From the NCBI GenBank assembly GCA_963669295.1, contig OY769938.1, positions 4,898,001-4,962,000 of the forward strand: a DNA stretch of 64,000 bases, written 5' to 3'. Origin of the DNA: G963669295 sp963669295 (GTDB lineage: Bacteria > Bacteroidota > Bacteroidia > Flavobacteriales_D > CALLUQ01). The position numbers were made by a program, and so were the translations under genes. Positions 8,526-17,153 of this stretch are shown here, in pieces. Within the stretch, counting starts at the first letter, position 1. Every line of letters begins with the position of its first letter. Below the pieces are notes generated by a model. It ran no database searches, was not told where the DNA came from, and worked only from the letters and a program-made list of their open reading frames with translations.

Positions 8526-9353
8526 ATGTTTCTAAAAATGGCAAGAATCCTGCTTTTACTGCTAACTCCAGCACTGTTAATAACTTCTTGTGGTGAGTAC
8601 AGCAAAGCTTTGAAGAGCACCGATCTCAACTATAAATTTGAGATGGCTGAAAAGTATTACCAGGAGGGAGAATACTTTAAGGCCTTGCCTTTGTTGGAAG
8701 AACTCATTGCGCTGTATCGAGGAACAGACAAAGGAGAGAAGGTGTATTATTACTACGCTTATTGCCATTATTACACCAACGACTTTTACCTGGCCAGCTT
8801 TTACTTTAAGAACTTTACAAAAACATACCCGGGTAGTAAATTCTCGGAAGAGTGCTTGTTTATGAGTGCTTATTGTTATTACAAGAATTCACCGGTATAC
8901 TCGCTCGATCAAACCGATACGTACAATGCCATCAAGCAAATGCAGTTGTTTATGAACCGCTATCCTACTAGCGAAAGAAGAGATACTTGCAATGTGCTTA
9001 TTGGGGAGTTGCGCGGAAAATTGGAGATGAAATCGTTTGAAATAGCCAAGCAGTATTACAAAACCGAACGTTATAAGGCTGCCAAGGTTGCTTTTGAGAA
9101 TACGTTGCGCGAATTTCCTGGCACCAAGTACCGCGAAGAGATTACTTTTTTGCAGTTAAAGTCGAGTTATTTGCTAGCAACAAACAGTATTTCGTCAAAA
9201 AAAGAGGAGCGATTAAGGGAAACTATCAAATCTTATCATAAATTTGTCGACGCTTTCGGTAAAAGTAGTCGGTTGCGAGAAGCAGAAAATATATTTGCCG
9301 ATACCACCAAAGCATTGGAACGATTAGTAGCACAGAAAACGGATCAGTTATGA
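8526..9353 (+). CDS. bamD: Outer membrane protein assembly factor BamD
   Basis: TPR lipoprotein of the BAM complex, which folds beta-barrels into the outer membrane. It has a signal peptide with lipobox LITSC, giving lipidated Cys22, then about five TPR-like helical pairs. These include YYQEGEYFKALPLLEELI and FYFKNFTKTYPGSKFSEE, the latter being the 'FxxxYPxS' pattern typical of BamD. Length 275 is normal. It overlaps rpoZ by 4 bp and leads the bamD-rpoZ-coaBC-DUF4835-recN cluster. ATG 8538 could be the true start, given the position of the -7 box. Confidence 0.92.
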   Translation: MFLKMARILLLLLTPALLITSCGEYSKALKSTDLNYKFEMAEKYYQEGEYFKALPLLEELIALYRGTDKGEKVYYYYAYCHYYTNDFYLASFYFKNFTKTYPGSKFSEECLFMSAYCYYKNSPVYSLDQTDTYNAIKQMQLFMNRYPTSERRDTCNVLIGELRGKLEMKSFEIAKQYYKTERYKAAKVAFENTLREFPGTKYREEITFLQLKSSYLLATNSISSKKEERLRETIKSYHKFVDAFGKSSRLREAENIFADTTKALERLVAQKTDQL

Positions 9354-9676
9354 ATTATAAGAATACAAACGCAGCAAGAAGCACTATCACTCGTAACTTA
9401 AGCGAATTGGATCAACCCACTGAGAACATCTATGAATCGATTGCGATTTTAGGGAAGCGGGCCAATCAAATTAGTGCCAATATGAAAGAAGAGCTAACAG
9501 CTAAGCTTGCTGAGTTTGCTTCTTCTACCGATAATCTGGAAGAAATCTTTGAGAACAGAGAGCAAATTGAAATCTCAAAGTTTTACGAGCGTTTACCCAA
9601 GCCCGTTGCTATTGCCATTCAAGAGTTTCTTGAAGGCAAGGTATACCACAGAAACCCGAACAAAGAAGAAGAATAG
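9350..9676 (+). CDS. rpoZ: RNA polymerase omega subunit (Bacteroidota RpoZ type)
   Basis: 108 residues. The segment ENIYESIAILGKRANQIS matches the omega/Rpb6 core that clamps the beta' C-terminus, and it is followed by an acidic helical region. This is the divergent Bacteroidota form usually encoded between bamD and coaBC, as here. The start overlaps the bamD stop as ATGA, so translation is coupled. The call relies on this core motif and on gene order. Confidence 0.8.
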   Translation: MNYKNTNAARSTITRNLSELDQPTENIYESIAILGKRANQISANMKEELTAKLAEFASSTDNLEEIFENREQIEISKFYERLPKPVAIAIQEFLEGKVYHRNPNKEEE

Positions 9677-9693
9677 TCCGTATCTTCGGCCGC

Positions 9694-10893
9694 ATGCTCA
9701 GCGGTAAAAACATACTTTTAGGCATTACAGGCAGTATTGCAGCTTATAAAGCAGCATACCTTGTTCGTTACTTTATAAAGGCTGGCGCCCAGGTAAGGGT
9801 AGTGATGACCCCTGCGGCAAAAGATTTTGTAACACCGCTTACCCTATCCACACTTTCAAAAAATCCTGTGCTTTCGCAGTTTACCGACGAAGATGAGGAC
9901 GGCAAAGAGTGGAACAACCACGTTGAATTAGGATTGTGGGCTGATGTAATGGTAATTGCACCGGCATCGGCAAATACCATGGCCAAGATGGCCAGTGGCA
10001 CTGTCGACAATTTGTTGTTGGCCACCTATCTTTCGGCCAAGTGCCCTGTGTACTTTGCACCTGCTATGGATTTAGACATGTACAAGCACCCTGCTACAAC
10101 AGCAAACATGCAGCAACTGCAAGAGATGGGCAACATATACATTCCTGCGGGCACTGGTGAGCTGGCAAGTGGATTGGTAGGAGAGGGGCGCATGGCAGAA
10201 CCGGAAGAGATTCTGGAATTTATAACCAACCACATTCAGCAAGGCTTACCGCTGTATGGTAAAAAACTACTCGTTAGCGCTGGCCCTACGTTCGAGCAAA
10301 TCGATCCTGTAAGGTTTATTGGCAACAACTCTTCGGGCAAAATGGGGTATGCCCTTGCGGCAACAGCGGCCGAACTGGGAGCCGAAGTTACCTTAGTGAG
10401 TGGCCCAACAGCATTGCCAACACCCGATGGAGTAACCAGGATAGATGTCACCGATGCTGCCTCTATGTACGAAGCTTGCACCGCCCAATTTCCTGCCATG
10501 GATGTGGCCATCATGGCCGCAGCAGTAGCCGATTTTACCCCCAAAGCATATTCCGATAAAAAAATAAAGAAGGGCGAAACCCTGGATGCCATACCACTAA
10601 CGCCTACTCGCGACATACTCAAAGCACTGGGGCAACTCAAAACCCATCAGCTTTTGGCCGGTTTTGCATTGGAAACCAACAATGAAGTAGAAAACGCTCA
10701 GAAAAAACTGGCGACCAAAAATCTTGATTTTATCGTGTTAAACTCATTGCAAGATGAAGGGGCAGGATTTCAACACGAAACAAACAAGGTAACGATCATT
10801 GAAAAAGACAATAAAATGACTAGTTTTGAGTTAAAGAGCAAAACAGCAGTCGCAAACGACATAATGCATAAAGTAATTGAATTGTTGAAATGA
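9694..10893 (+). CDS. coaBC: Bifunctional phosphopantothenoylcysteine decarboxylase / phosphopantothenate-cysteine ligase CoaBC
   Basis: Catalyses two steps of coenzyme A synthesis in the cytosol. The N-terminal CoaC flavoprotein has GITGSIAAYKA, catalytic H76 in WNNHVELG, and the substrate clamp PAMDLDMY. The C-terminal CoaB half has VSAGPTFEQIDPVRFIGN, NNSSGKMGYALA and the lysines of KIKKGETL. 399 residues is the usual length. A near-consensus -7 box TATCTTCG at 9681-9688 lies just upstream of the ATG, so it may have its own promoter within the cluster. It overlaps the next gene by 4 bp. Confidence 0.97.
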   Translation: MLSGKNILLGITGSIAAYKAAYLVRYFIKAGAQVRVVMTPAAKDFVTPLTLSTLSKNPVLSQFTDEDEDGKEWNNHVELGLWADVMVIAPASANTMAKMASGTVDNLLLATYLSAKCPVYFAPAMDLDMYKHPATTANMQQLQEMGNIYIPAGTGELASGLVGEGRMAEPEEILEFITNHIQQGLPLYGKKLLVSAGPTFEQIDPVRFIGNNSSGKMGYALAATAAELGAEVTLVSGPTALPTPDGVTRIDVTDAASMYEACTAQFPAMDVAIMAAAVADFTPKAYSDKKIKKGETLDAIPLTPTRDILKALGQLKTHQLLAGFALETNNEVENAQKKLATKNLDFIVLNSLQDEGAGFQHETNKVTIIEKDNKMTSFELKSKTAVANDIMHKVIELLK

Positions 10894-11786
10894 GAGTATT
10901 TACTGTATTGATAGGGTTGATGATTTCGTTGGTGGCTGTGGGGCAGGAACTCAATTGCCAGGTGTCTGTAATTGCTCCAACAGATGGAGTAACCGATAAG
11001 CGGGTATACGATGCCATGCAAACTTCCATTTTTGAGTTCATGAACAATAGAAGGTGGACCAATGATGTGTTTAAGCCCGAAGAGCGCATCGAATGCAGCA
11101 TTCTCATTAACATCAACGAACGGGTATCGGCCAACGAGTTCAAAGGTTCTATACAAATTACTGCACGAAGGCCGGTGTATAACAGCTCTTACTATTCCGA
11201 CTTGTTCAATTACAGCGACAACGACTTTCACATCAATTACCTCGAGAATTCGCGGATTGAATTTACTCCCGACCAGCACCGCTCTAACCTGGCATCTATC
11301 TTGGCATTTTATGCCTACATGATTTTAGGTTACGACTATGATTCGTTTGCGTTGGAAGGCGGAAGCCAGTATTTCGGCAAAGCACAAGGAGTAGTGAACA
11401 ATGCACAAAATGCCAGAGAATCGGGATGGAAAGCTTTTGAAGGAACAAAAAACAGGTACTGGTTGGTAGACAATGCCATGCATAAACTGTTTAAGCCCAT
11501 GCGCGAATGTTTTTACAAGTACCACCGTTTAGGGTTTGATAAGATGTACGACGACATTGATGCAGGCCGGAAAGCGGTAGCTGATGGACTGGAATTGCTC
11601 CGTCAGGTACATCGAAACCGCCCGGGCTCGTTTAACATGCAGGTGTTTTTTGTTACCAAATCCAATGAAATAGTCAACTTGTTTTCGGGCGCTTACCCCG
11701 ATGAGAAAAGCAAGATCTTCAACTTGTTGAAAGAAATTGATCCAACCAACACTTCCAGGTACCAAAAGATCATGAATAATAACTAA
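10890..11786 (+). CDS. DUF4835 family secreted protein (PorD-type, T9SS-associated)
   Basis: 298 residues with a signal peptide (MRVFTVLIGLMISLVAVGQ) and a mature protein beginning ELNCQVSV. It has the family's recurring pattern: INERVSANEFKGSIQITARRPVYNSSY, then FNYSDNDFHINYLENSRIEF and LASILAFYAYMILGYDYDSF. The family lies between coaBC and recN in most Flavobacteriia. Members are annotated in some databases as the type IX secretion protein PorD; I give this from memory and it has not been checked here. The presence of T9SS cargo elsewhere in the window fits. The protein is probably periplasmic or associated with the outer membrane. Confidence 0.82.
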   Translation: MRVFTVLIGLMISLVAVGQELNCQVSVIAPTDGVTDKRVYDAMQTSIFEFMNNRRWTNDVFKPEERIECSILININERVSANEFKGSIQITARRPVYNSSYYSDLFNYSDNDFHINYLENSRIEFTPDQHRSNLASILAFYAYMILGYDYDSFALEGGSQYFGKAQGVVNNAQNARESGWKAFEGTKNRYWLVDNAMHKLFKPMRECFYKYHRLGFDKMYDDIDAGRKAVADGLELLRQVHRNRPGSFNMQVFFVTKSNEIVNLFSGAYPDEKSKIFNLLKEIDPTNTSRYQKIMNNN

Positions 11787-11810
11787 ATTTACTTCGGTTA
11801 ATTTAGTCGT

Positions 11811-13466
11811 ATGATCCAACACATTTCCATTCAGAATTACGCCCTTATTGAACGGTTAGCATTGCCGTTTAGCAGCGGACTTACCACCATTACTGGGGAA
11901 ACAGGATCTGGAAAATCGATCATTATTGGTGCCCTGGGGCTAATTTTGGGCGATCGTGCTGATACACAGGCATTGAAAGACAAAACAAAGAAATGTGTGG
12001 TAGAAGGCACCTTTGATGTTAGCACCTATCGCGTTAAGCCCTTCTTTAAGAAATACGACCTCGACTACGACAACACCACCGTTATTCGCAGAGAAATTAA
12101 TGCTGCTGGCAAATCGCGCGCTTTTATTAACGATACTCCTGTTAACTTAAACCAGTTAAAAGAGCTCACTGTACAATTGGTAGACCTGCATTCGCAACAT
12201 CAAACATTGCACCTGGGGCAATCGCTGTACCAGTTGAACGTGATCGATACCCTTGCCGGGCATGAAAAACTGGTAGCTGCTTACCGCAACGATTACAAAG
12301 CATATACAGCCTTGTGTGGCCGGTTAGAAGAACTGGAAGAACAAGAGCGAAAATCGAAGCTCGACCTGGACTACTTTCAATTTCAATACGATGAATTGGA
12401 AAAAGCGGCATTGAAAAGTGGGGAACAAGCACAAATAGAAGGAGAGCTGAACACATTGCACCATGCCGAAGAAATTAAAACCACGCTACAACAGGTAGCC
12501 AATACCCTTGGTAATGATGGAGGAGGAGCACTTGCTGCATTACAGGAAGCAAAGCAATTGTTGGGAAAGGTAGGAAGCTACAACAATGAACTGGGAGAGT
12601 TGGAGCAACGCATTCAAAGCACATTCATTGAATTGCAAGACATAGAAGCCGAATTAAACAGGATAGACGGCAATGTAGAACACGATCCGCAAAAGCTCGA
12701 ACACTATAACGATCGGTTAAACACCATTTATTCGCTGCAACAAAAGCACCAGGTACAAACGGTAGAAGAATTGGTGGGGGTGCTGCAATCGTTAGAACAG
12801 CGCATAAGTAATATAGGCAGTATTGAAGAAGAAATTGCGGTGTTAAAGCAACAGCATGATGCGCTTCATGCTGCATTGATGGTGCAAGCACAACAAATTA
12901 CAAAACAACGTACTGCAGCTGCGCCTCTTATCGAACAACAAGTAAAAGCTACCTTGCAACAACTATCCATGCCTGAAGCCATTTTAAAAGTGCAGGTAGA
13001 GTCGAATAATGAATTGAATAACAACGGGTTGGATTTGGTTTCATTTAGCTTTACTGCAAATAAAGGAGGAGCATTAAAAGACCTTGCTAAGGTGGCCTCA
13101 GGAGGAGAGTTATCGCGTTTAATGCTTGCCATTAAAGCATCCATTGCCAGCAAAAAAACATTACCTACCATTATTTTCGATGAAATTGATACTGGGGTAT
13201 CGGGCGATGTAGCCGATAAAATAGGAGGCATTATGTTGCAAATGGCTGAAAATATGCAAGTTTTTAGCATCACTCATTTGCCACAAATTGCCAGCAAGGG
13301 CCATGTACACTTCAAGGTATTTAAGGATTCTGACGATACTACCACCATTACTCACGTACAGCAATTAAACCATGTTGACCGGGTTAATGAAATTGCTAAA
13401 ATGTTGAGTGGGGAAGAGCTAAGTGAAGCGGCTATCGAGAATGCAAAAGTGCTATTGGGGAACTAA
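11811..13466 (+). CDS. recN: DNA repair protein RecN
   Basis: SMC-like ATPase that acts early in double-strand-break repair. The Walker A motif GETGSGKS is at residues 29-36. Two long coiled-coil arms span about 150-370. The ABC signature SGGELSRLMLAIK is followed by the Walker B region PTIIFDEIDTGVSG and the distal ITHLPQIASKGH. 551 residues is normal. It begins 24 bp after the DUF4835 gene and ends the bamD-recN cluster. Confidence 0.97.
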   Translation: MIQHISIQNYALIERLALPFSSGLTTITGETGSGKSIIIGALGLILGDRADTQALKDKTKKCVVEGTFDVSTYRVKPFFKKYDLDYDNTTVIRREINAAGKSRAFINDTPVNLNQLKELTVQLVDLHSQHQTLHLGQSLYQLNVIDTLAGHEKLVAAYRNDYKAYTALCGRLEELEEQERKSKLDLDYFQFQYDELEKAALKSGEQAQIEGELNTLHHAEEIKTTLQQVANTLGNDGGGALAALQEAKQLLGKVGSYNNELGELEQRIQSTFIELQDIEAELNRIDGNVEHDPQKLEHYNDRLNTIYSLQQKHQVQTVEELVGVLQSLEQRISNIGSIEEEIAVLKQQHDALHAALMVQAQQITKQRTAAAPLIEQQVKATLQQLSMPEAILKVQVESNNELNNNGLDLVSFSFTANKGGALKDLAKVASGGELSRLMLAIKASIASKKTLPTIIFDEIDTGVSGDVADKIGGIMLQMAENMQVFSITHLPQIASKGHVHFKVFKDSDDTTTITHVQQLNHVDRVNEIAKMLSGEELSEAAIENAKVLLGN

Positions 13467-13501
13467 TACCCTTAAAACTTTCCCTTTTTTGTGGTAACAC
13501 C

Positions 13502-13509
13502 TATATTTG
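13502..13509 (+). promoter_or_regulatory. Bacteroidota -7 promoter box upstream of fabI
   Basis: TATATTTG is an exact TAnnTTTG match 41 bp before the fabI ATG. It leaves a leader of about 35 nt, longer than for most promoters seen in this window. Confidence 0.55.
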
Positions 13510-13550
13510 TCTTTTCAAAAACTCATCCATAATCGTTAAAGAGCATTATC

Positions 13551-14369
13551 ATGGCAAACGACCTGCTTAAAGGAAAAAAAGGAATCATTTTTGGAGCACT
13601 GAACGATATGTCTATCGCCTGGAAAGTGGCGGAAAGGGCACATGAAGAAGGCGCTCAATTTGTGCTTACCAACGCTCCTATTGCAATGCGCATGGGAGAA
13701 ATTAACAAACTTGCTGAAAAGTGCGGAGCAGAGGTTATTCCTGCAGATGCTACTTCTACAGAGGACCTGGAAAACCTGGTGAATCAATCGATGGAAATAT
13801 TAGGAGGCAAGATTGATTTCGTGCTGCACTCTATAGGCATGTCGCCCAACGTAAGGAAAAACAAGCATTATACTGGTTTGAACTACGATTGGTACCACAA
13901 AACCATTGATGTATCGGCCATGTCGTTGCATAAAACATTGCAAACTGCTATGAAGCTCGATGCCATGAACGATTGGGGGTCTGTGGTAGCACTAACTTAT
14001 ATTGCTGCACAACGTATCTTTCCCGATTACAATGATATGGCTGATGCAAAATCGATGTTAGAATCCATTACACGTAGCTTTGGCTACCACTATGGAACGC
14101 AAAAGAAGGTGCGTGTAAACACCATTTCTCAATCGCCCACTATTACCACTGCTGGAAGCGGTGTAAAGGGCTTTGATGAGTTCATTAGCTATTCTGAGGC
14201 GATGAGTCCGTTGGGCAACGCCAGTGCATTGGCTTGTGCCGACTATTGCGTAGCCATGTTCTCCGACCTTACCAGGTATGTTACCATGCAAAACCTTTTC
14301 CACGATGGAGGTTTCTCCAATACTGGAGTAACGCAAGAGGTTATTGAGAAATTTGCTACAGGCGAATAA
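13551..14369 (+). CDS. fabI: Enoyl-[acyl-carrier-protein] reductase FabI
   Basis: NADH-dependent reductase completing each cycle of fatty-acid elongation, in the cytosol. It is an SDR fold of 272 residues with the FabI-type dinucleotide motif GALNDMSIAW. The SIGMSP loop follows, then the catalytic Tyr-x6-Lys pair Y160/K167 (YNDMADAKSM) and the substrate-loop region TISQSPTITTAGSGV. It has its own promoter box and a strong terminator, so it is probably monocistronic. Confidence 0.96.
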   Translation: MANDLLKGKKGIIFGALNDMSIAWKVAERAHEEGAQFVLTNAPIAMRMGEINKLAEKCGAEVIPADATSTEDLENLVNQSMEILGGKIDFVLHSIGMSPNVRKNKHYTGLNYDWYHKTIDVSAMSLHKTLQTAMKLDAMNDWGSVVALTYIAAQRIFPDYNDMADAKSMLESITRSFGYHYGTQKKVRVNTISQSPTITTAGSGVKGFDEFISYSEAMSPLGNASALACADYCVAMFSDLTRYVTMQNLFHDGGFSNTGVTQEVIEKFATGE

Positions 14370-14390
14370 ATTCGATCAACATAAAAGATA

Positions 14391-14415
14391 AAGGGAGCTT
14401 TGGCTCCCTTTTTTT
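14391..14415 (+). terminator. Rho-independent terminator after fabI
   Basis: AAGGGAGC (14391-14398) pairs with GCTCCCTT across a 4-nt loop and is followed by a T tract. The tract overlaps the stop codon region of the convergent broken gene on the minus strand. Confidence 0.88.
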
Positions 14416-15027
14416 ACGGGGTATTATTGGCAGGCAGGTAGGCCGCAATGGCTTCATCGCTCCATACTTGTACTTCAATAAAAATGGCAAAACGCCCCTG
14501 GTTGGTAGTCACAAAACCTTCTTCCGGCCAACCATGTGTTTCAACAATTGCTTTCATTTCCTGGTAGGTAAAAACTTCGCCATAGTAGGAGTGGGGGGGG
14601 GTAACAATTCTGCCAACTTAAAGGTGGTCATGCTATCGGGCAACGTAAAACTCAAGTAGCAAGGATCAATCTCGGTTAAAGGAATGGCTACGGTTTGCAT
14701 GTTGGGTTCTGTTTGCGCCAATACGCTGCTTTCTCCCCAAACAAAGTAATGAGGCGATTGCCTGTGAATGCGTCCTCCTTTTGCGGCAAACTTTTCTCGC
14801 AGCTTTGCTTCCATAGCTTTTCTACTTTCGATGTACCACGGATGAAAAGCCCTTCTGGCTCCTTTTGTTTCAATGCGTTGGTGCATGGCATTAATAACAC
14901 GCTGTAACTCCTCTTCATCGTTGATGTCGTAAAGGTTAAGAAATGGAGGTTTATCGGCCAGGTGGTAATGGGTAATAGAAGTAGGAAACAGAAATAAGTT
15001 TCGTGCTTTTTTGGTGGTGTTATGTAG
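14414..15027 (-). pseudogene. Hypothetical gene broken by a frameshift in a 9-base homopolymer
   Basis: Reading the minus strand from 15027, one frame gives a coherent protein (ARNLFLFPTSITHYHL ... EAKLREKFAAKGG ... AIPLTEIDPCYLSF). At a run of nine C (plus-strand G at 14593-14601) it passes into a nonsense tail that stops at 14554. Shifting by one base at that run restores a convincing continuation (HSYYGEVFTYQEMKAIVETHG, then GRFAIFIEVQVWSDEAI), ending in TAA at 14414-14416. Seven or ten C would keep the frame, but nine does not. The 5' end is also unclear: a TAA lies directly upstream and there is no ATG, GTG or TTG before residue 40. The family is unknown. It may be a true pseudogene, a phase-variable gene or an assembly error. 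Confidence 0.65.
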
Positions 15028-15173
15028 TTATTACAGTGTGTAAATCTAATGGTATTTGAGGCTATTAAGGAGCAATGCGGTGTAAAAACAAGAATAAAAA
15101 CGATTTTTTTAACCAAGAAATAGCCCGATAATTCAAGGAAAATAGCAGGAATACGAAAGAATTAATTATTTTT

Positions 15174-15206
15174 TTTGCGATTGTTTCAACTTTCCATGTA
15201 TTTTCG
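15174..15206 (+). promoter_or_regulatory. Promoter of the cold-shock gene
   Basis: A -33 TTTG at 15174-15177 and a -7 box TATTTTCG at 15199-15206 (one mismatch to TAnnTTTG) are separated by 21 bp, the usual Bacteroidota spacing. They lie 22 bp before the ATG at 15229. Confidence 0.5.
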
Positions 15207-15228
15207 CAATCTATTATTAATAAATATC

Positions 15229-15420
15229 ATGAAAACAGGAAAAGTTAAATTTTTTAATGAAACCAAGGGATTTGGTTTTATTATTGATGATGAAACCGGC
15301 ACTGAGTACTTTGTACACGTATCGGGATTAATTGACCAAGTAAAAGAAAACGATCAAGTAACTTTTGACCTTACCGAAGGTAGAAAAGGATTAAATGCCG
15401 TTGAAGTAAAGCAGGCATAA
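15229..15420 (+). CDS. Cold-shock protein (CspA family)
   Basis: 63-residue single cold-shock domain that binds single-stranded nucleic acid and melts RNA structure. It shows MKTGKVKFFNETKGFGFI with RNP1 (KGFGFI) and RNP2 (YFVHVSGL). The open frame extends upstream to a TTG at 15175. That region holds the promoter, so ATG 15229, which also starts at the conserved domain boundary, is the correct start. A strong terminator follows. Confidence 0.95.
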   Translation: MKTGKVKFFNETKGFGFIIDDETGTEYFVHVSGLIDQVKENDQVTFDLTEGRKGLNAVEVKQA

Positions 15421-15446
15421 GAGCTACATAAATCGAACATCTTTGC

Positions 15447-15482
15447 ATCCGCCTTAACGTTTTGTTAAGGCGGATTTTTTTT
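15447..15482 (+). terminator. Rho-independent terminator after the cold-shock gene
   Basis: A perfect 12-bp stem, ATCCGCCTTAAC at 15447-15458 with GTTAAGGCGGAT at 15464-15475, has a 5-nt loop and a run of eight T. Confidence 0.93.
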
Positions 15483-15484
15483 GT

Positions 15485-15994
15485 TCAACGAAATCGATTG
15501 TTTTTAAAAGCTACTTGTAGCTCCTGGTAATCGAGCCGGCCTCCAGAAGCTTTGAGGTAATCGATTACCACCAGTGCTTTATTAAGCCGTATATCAGAGT
15601 TTTTAGGTTTGCCAATAACGTGCAATAAACTACGTTGCCTTCCTGGCGTAAGGGCATGAAACAGTTGAGCTCCTTCTTCATCTTGAGCTAGCAACTCCTC
15701 CATTTCCTCGGGCATGGGCATGCCGTACTTGCTGTTGTCAGCTACCAATTCAATGGTTAAGGCATCGCCCCGTGTTATTTTTAGTTGCTTTTGTAGGTCT
15801 TTATTGATGTTGATAAAATACCCACCACTGCCATCGTGCATTAAGGCACAATGAATGGTAATCGTATGGTTAATGGTGCACACCACCCTTCGCGAGTTTT
15901 TGCTTATCAACTGTTCAGCAACTGCTTGAGGCACTACTATATGGTGTGCCCACAGTGGAGAATCGGTGAATTTTTCTAGCGTTGCAATAAACAT
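15485..15994 (-). CDS. DUF1905 / YdeI-OmdA-like protein
   Basis: 169-residue cytosolic protein. The N-terminal half resembles DUF1905, a small barrel with HHIVVPQAVAEQLI ... GGYFININKDLQKQL ... RGDALTIELV. The C-terminal half has the YdeI/OmpD-associated pattern (ALTPGRQRSLLHVIGKPKNSD). Members of this combination are common in Bacteroidota and their biochemical role is not established. The gene is convergent with the cold-shock gene, whose terminator lies just beyond its 3' end. Confidence 0.72.
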   Translation of the reverse strand: MFIATLEKFTDSPLWAHHIVVPQAVAEQLISKNSRRVVCTINHTITIHCALMHDGSGGYFININKDLQKQLKITRGDALTIELVADNSKYGMPMPEEMEELLAQDEEGAQLFHALTPGRQRSLLHVIGKPKNSDIRLNKALVVIDYLKASGGRLDYQELQVAFKNNRFR

Positions 15995-16148
15995 GTGTTG
16001 AAGTTATGAAATCATTTACATTCTATGAATGCCAATTAACATGCTTTTCCACCATATCTATCTACAATACATTAATCGAACAACGAATTTTTGTTACCTT
16101 AGATACTGTAAAATCAATAGTCAGTAACATTACATCTTAGCCAGTATC

Positions 16149-17057
16149 ATGGAAACCACTACCAAGGTATTGATTGTGGACGACGAGCCCAGTAATCTCG
16201 AAATCCTCAATAACATTATAGCCACCACCTCGGGCGATTTTGATGTGTTTCAGGTGGTAGACCCCAAAAAAGTAATGGACATTTGCCTGAAGGAATTCCC
16301 CGATATCGTTATTACCGATTGGGAAATGCCGGGCATGAGCGGAGTAGAGCTTATCAAGGAATTGAAAGCCAACGATGCTACTAAAGACATTCCGGTAATG
16401 ATGTGTACAGGCATTATGACCACTTCAGAGCACCTTCGTACTGCTTTAGAAGCCGGAGCAATAGACTACATTCGAAAACCTATTGATGAAATAGAGTTGG
16501 TGGCAAGGCTTCATTCGGTGCTGGAAATCTACCACTCGCAAATTCAAATTCAAGAACAGTTGGAGTTACTTACCCTCCAAAAAGAGCGACTGGCTGATGA
16601 AAAAGAGCGTCGCGAATCTTTTTTGGTGCATGAGTTAACCTTGAAAGACAGAGACATTTCAGACCTGGCCATGATGCTTGCGCACAAGCAAGAAATGGCA
16701 GAAAGGGTATTGGGTAGAATCAAAGAAATTCGAGCAAGCGCCCGCAACGAAGGGTTAAACGACTTAGTGGTAGAGTTACAAATGCAGGTGCAATCGCACG
16801 ACAAGCAAACATTTATACAGGAAAACATCGATACTGTGAATGCTGCTTTTTTTGCCAAACTGGCAGAGCAGTTTCCACAGCTAACAGAAGGCGAAAAAGA
16901 GCTTTGTGGCATGATTAAAGTGGGTTTATCTTCCAAAGAAATTGCCGAACTCAAAACCATCGACCCAAAATCGGTACGGAAAAATCGACAACGCTTGCGC
17001 AAGAAAATTGGCATGACTCCCGAGCAAGATATCTATGCTTTTTTTAAAACTTTTTAG
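16149..17057 (+). CDS. Response regulator with REC, coiled coil and LuxR-like HTH
   Basis: 302 residues. The N-terminal receiver domain has the acidic pair in LIVDDEPSN, phospho-acceptor D57 (ITDWEMPGMSG) and the conserved lysine in IRKPID. A long charged coiled coil follows (about 125-215). The C-terminal segment LTEGEKELCGMIKVGLSSKEIAEL, with KSVRKNRQRLRKK, is a LuxR-like helix-turn-helix of the kind seen in Bacteroidota proteins with TPR or REC sensors. No partner kinase is adjacent, so it is an orphan regulator here. Promoter signals are not obvious. Confidence 0.85.
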   Translation: METTTKVLIVDDEPSNLEILNNIIATTSGDFDVFQVVDPKKVMDICLKEFPDIVITDWEMPGMSGVELIKELKANDATKDIPVMMCTGIMTTSEHLRTALEAGAIDYIRKPIDEIELVARLHSVLEIYHSQIQIQEQLELLTLQKERLADEKERRESFLVHELTLKDRDISDLAMMLAHKQEMAERVLGRIKEIRASARNEGLNDLVVELQMQVQSHDKQTFIQENIDTVNAAFFAKLAEQFPQLTEGEKELCGMIKVGLSSKEIAELKTIDPKSVRKNRQRLRKKIGMTPEQDIYAFFKTF

Positions 17058-17153
17058 TGGCTTGTCCCCCTCGTGTACCCCGCAATTTCTTTGATGCATA
17101 ACAGTTGTTAGCGATTTTTGGTGAACACAATGTCTCACACCTAAATCGCTGTA

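Noticed and set aside
14688..15116. Minus-strand 142-residue protein
   Set aside because: It overlaps the broken gene in a different frame and has low-complexity composition and no recognisable motif. The other frame gives the coherent protein.
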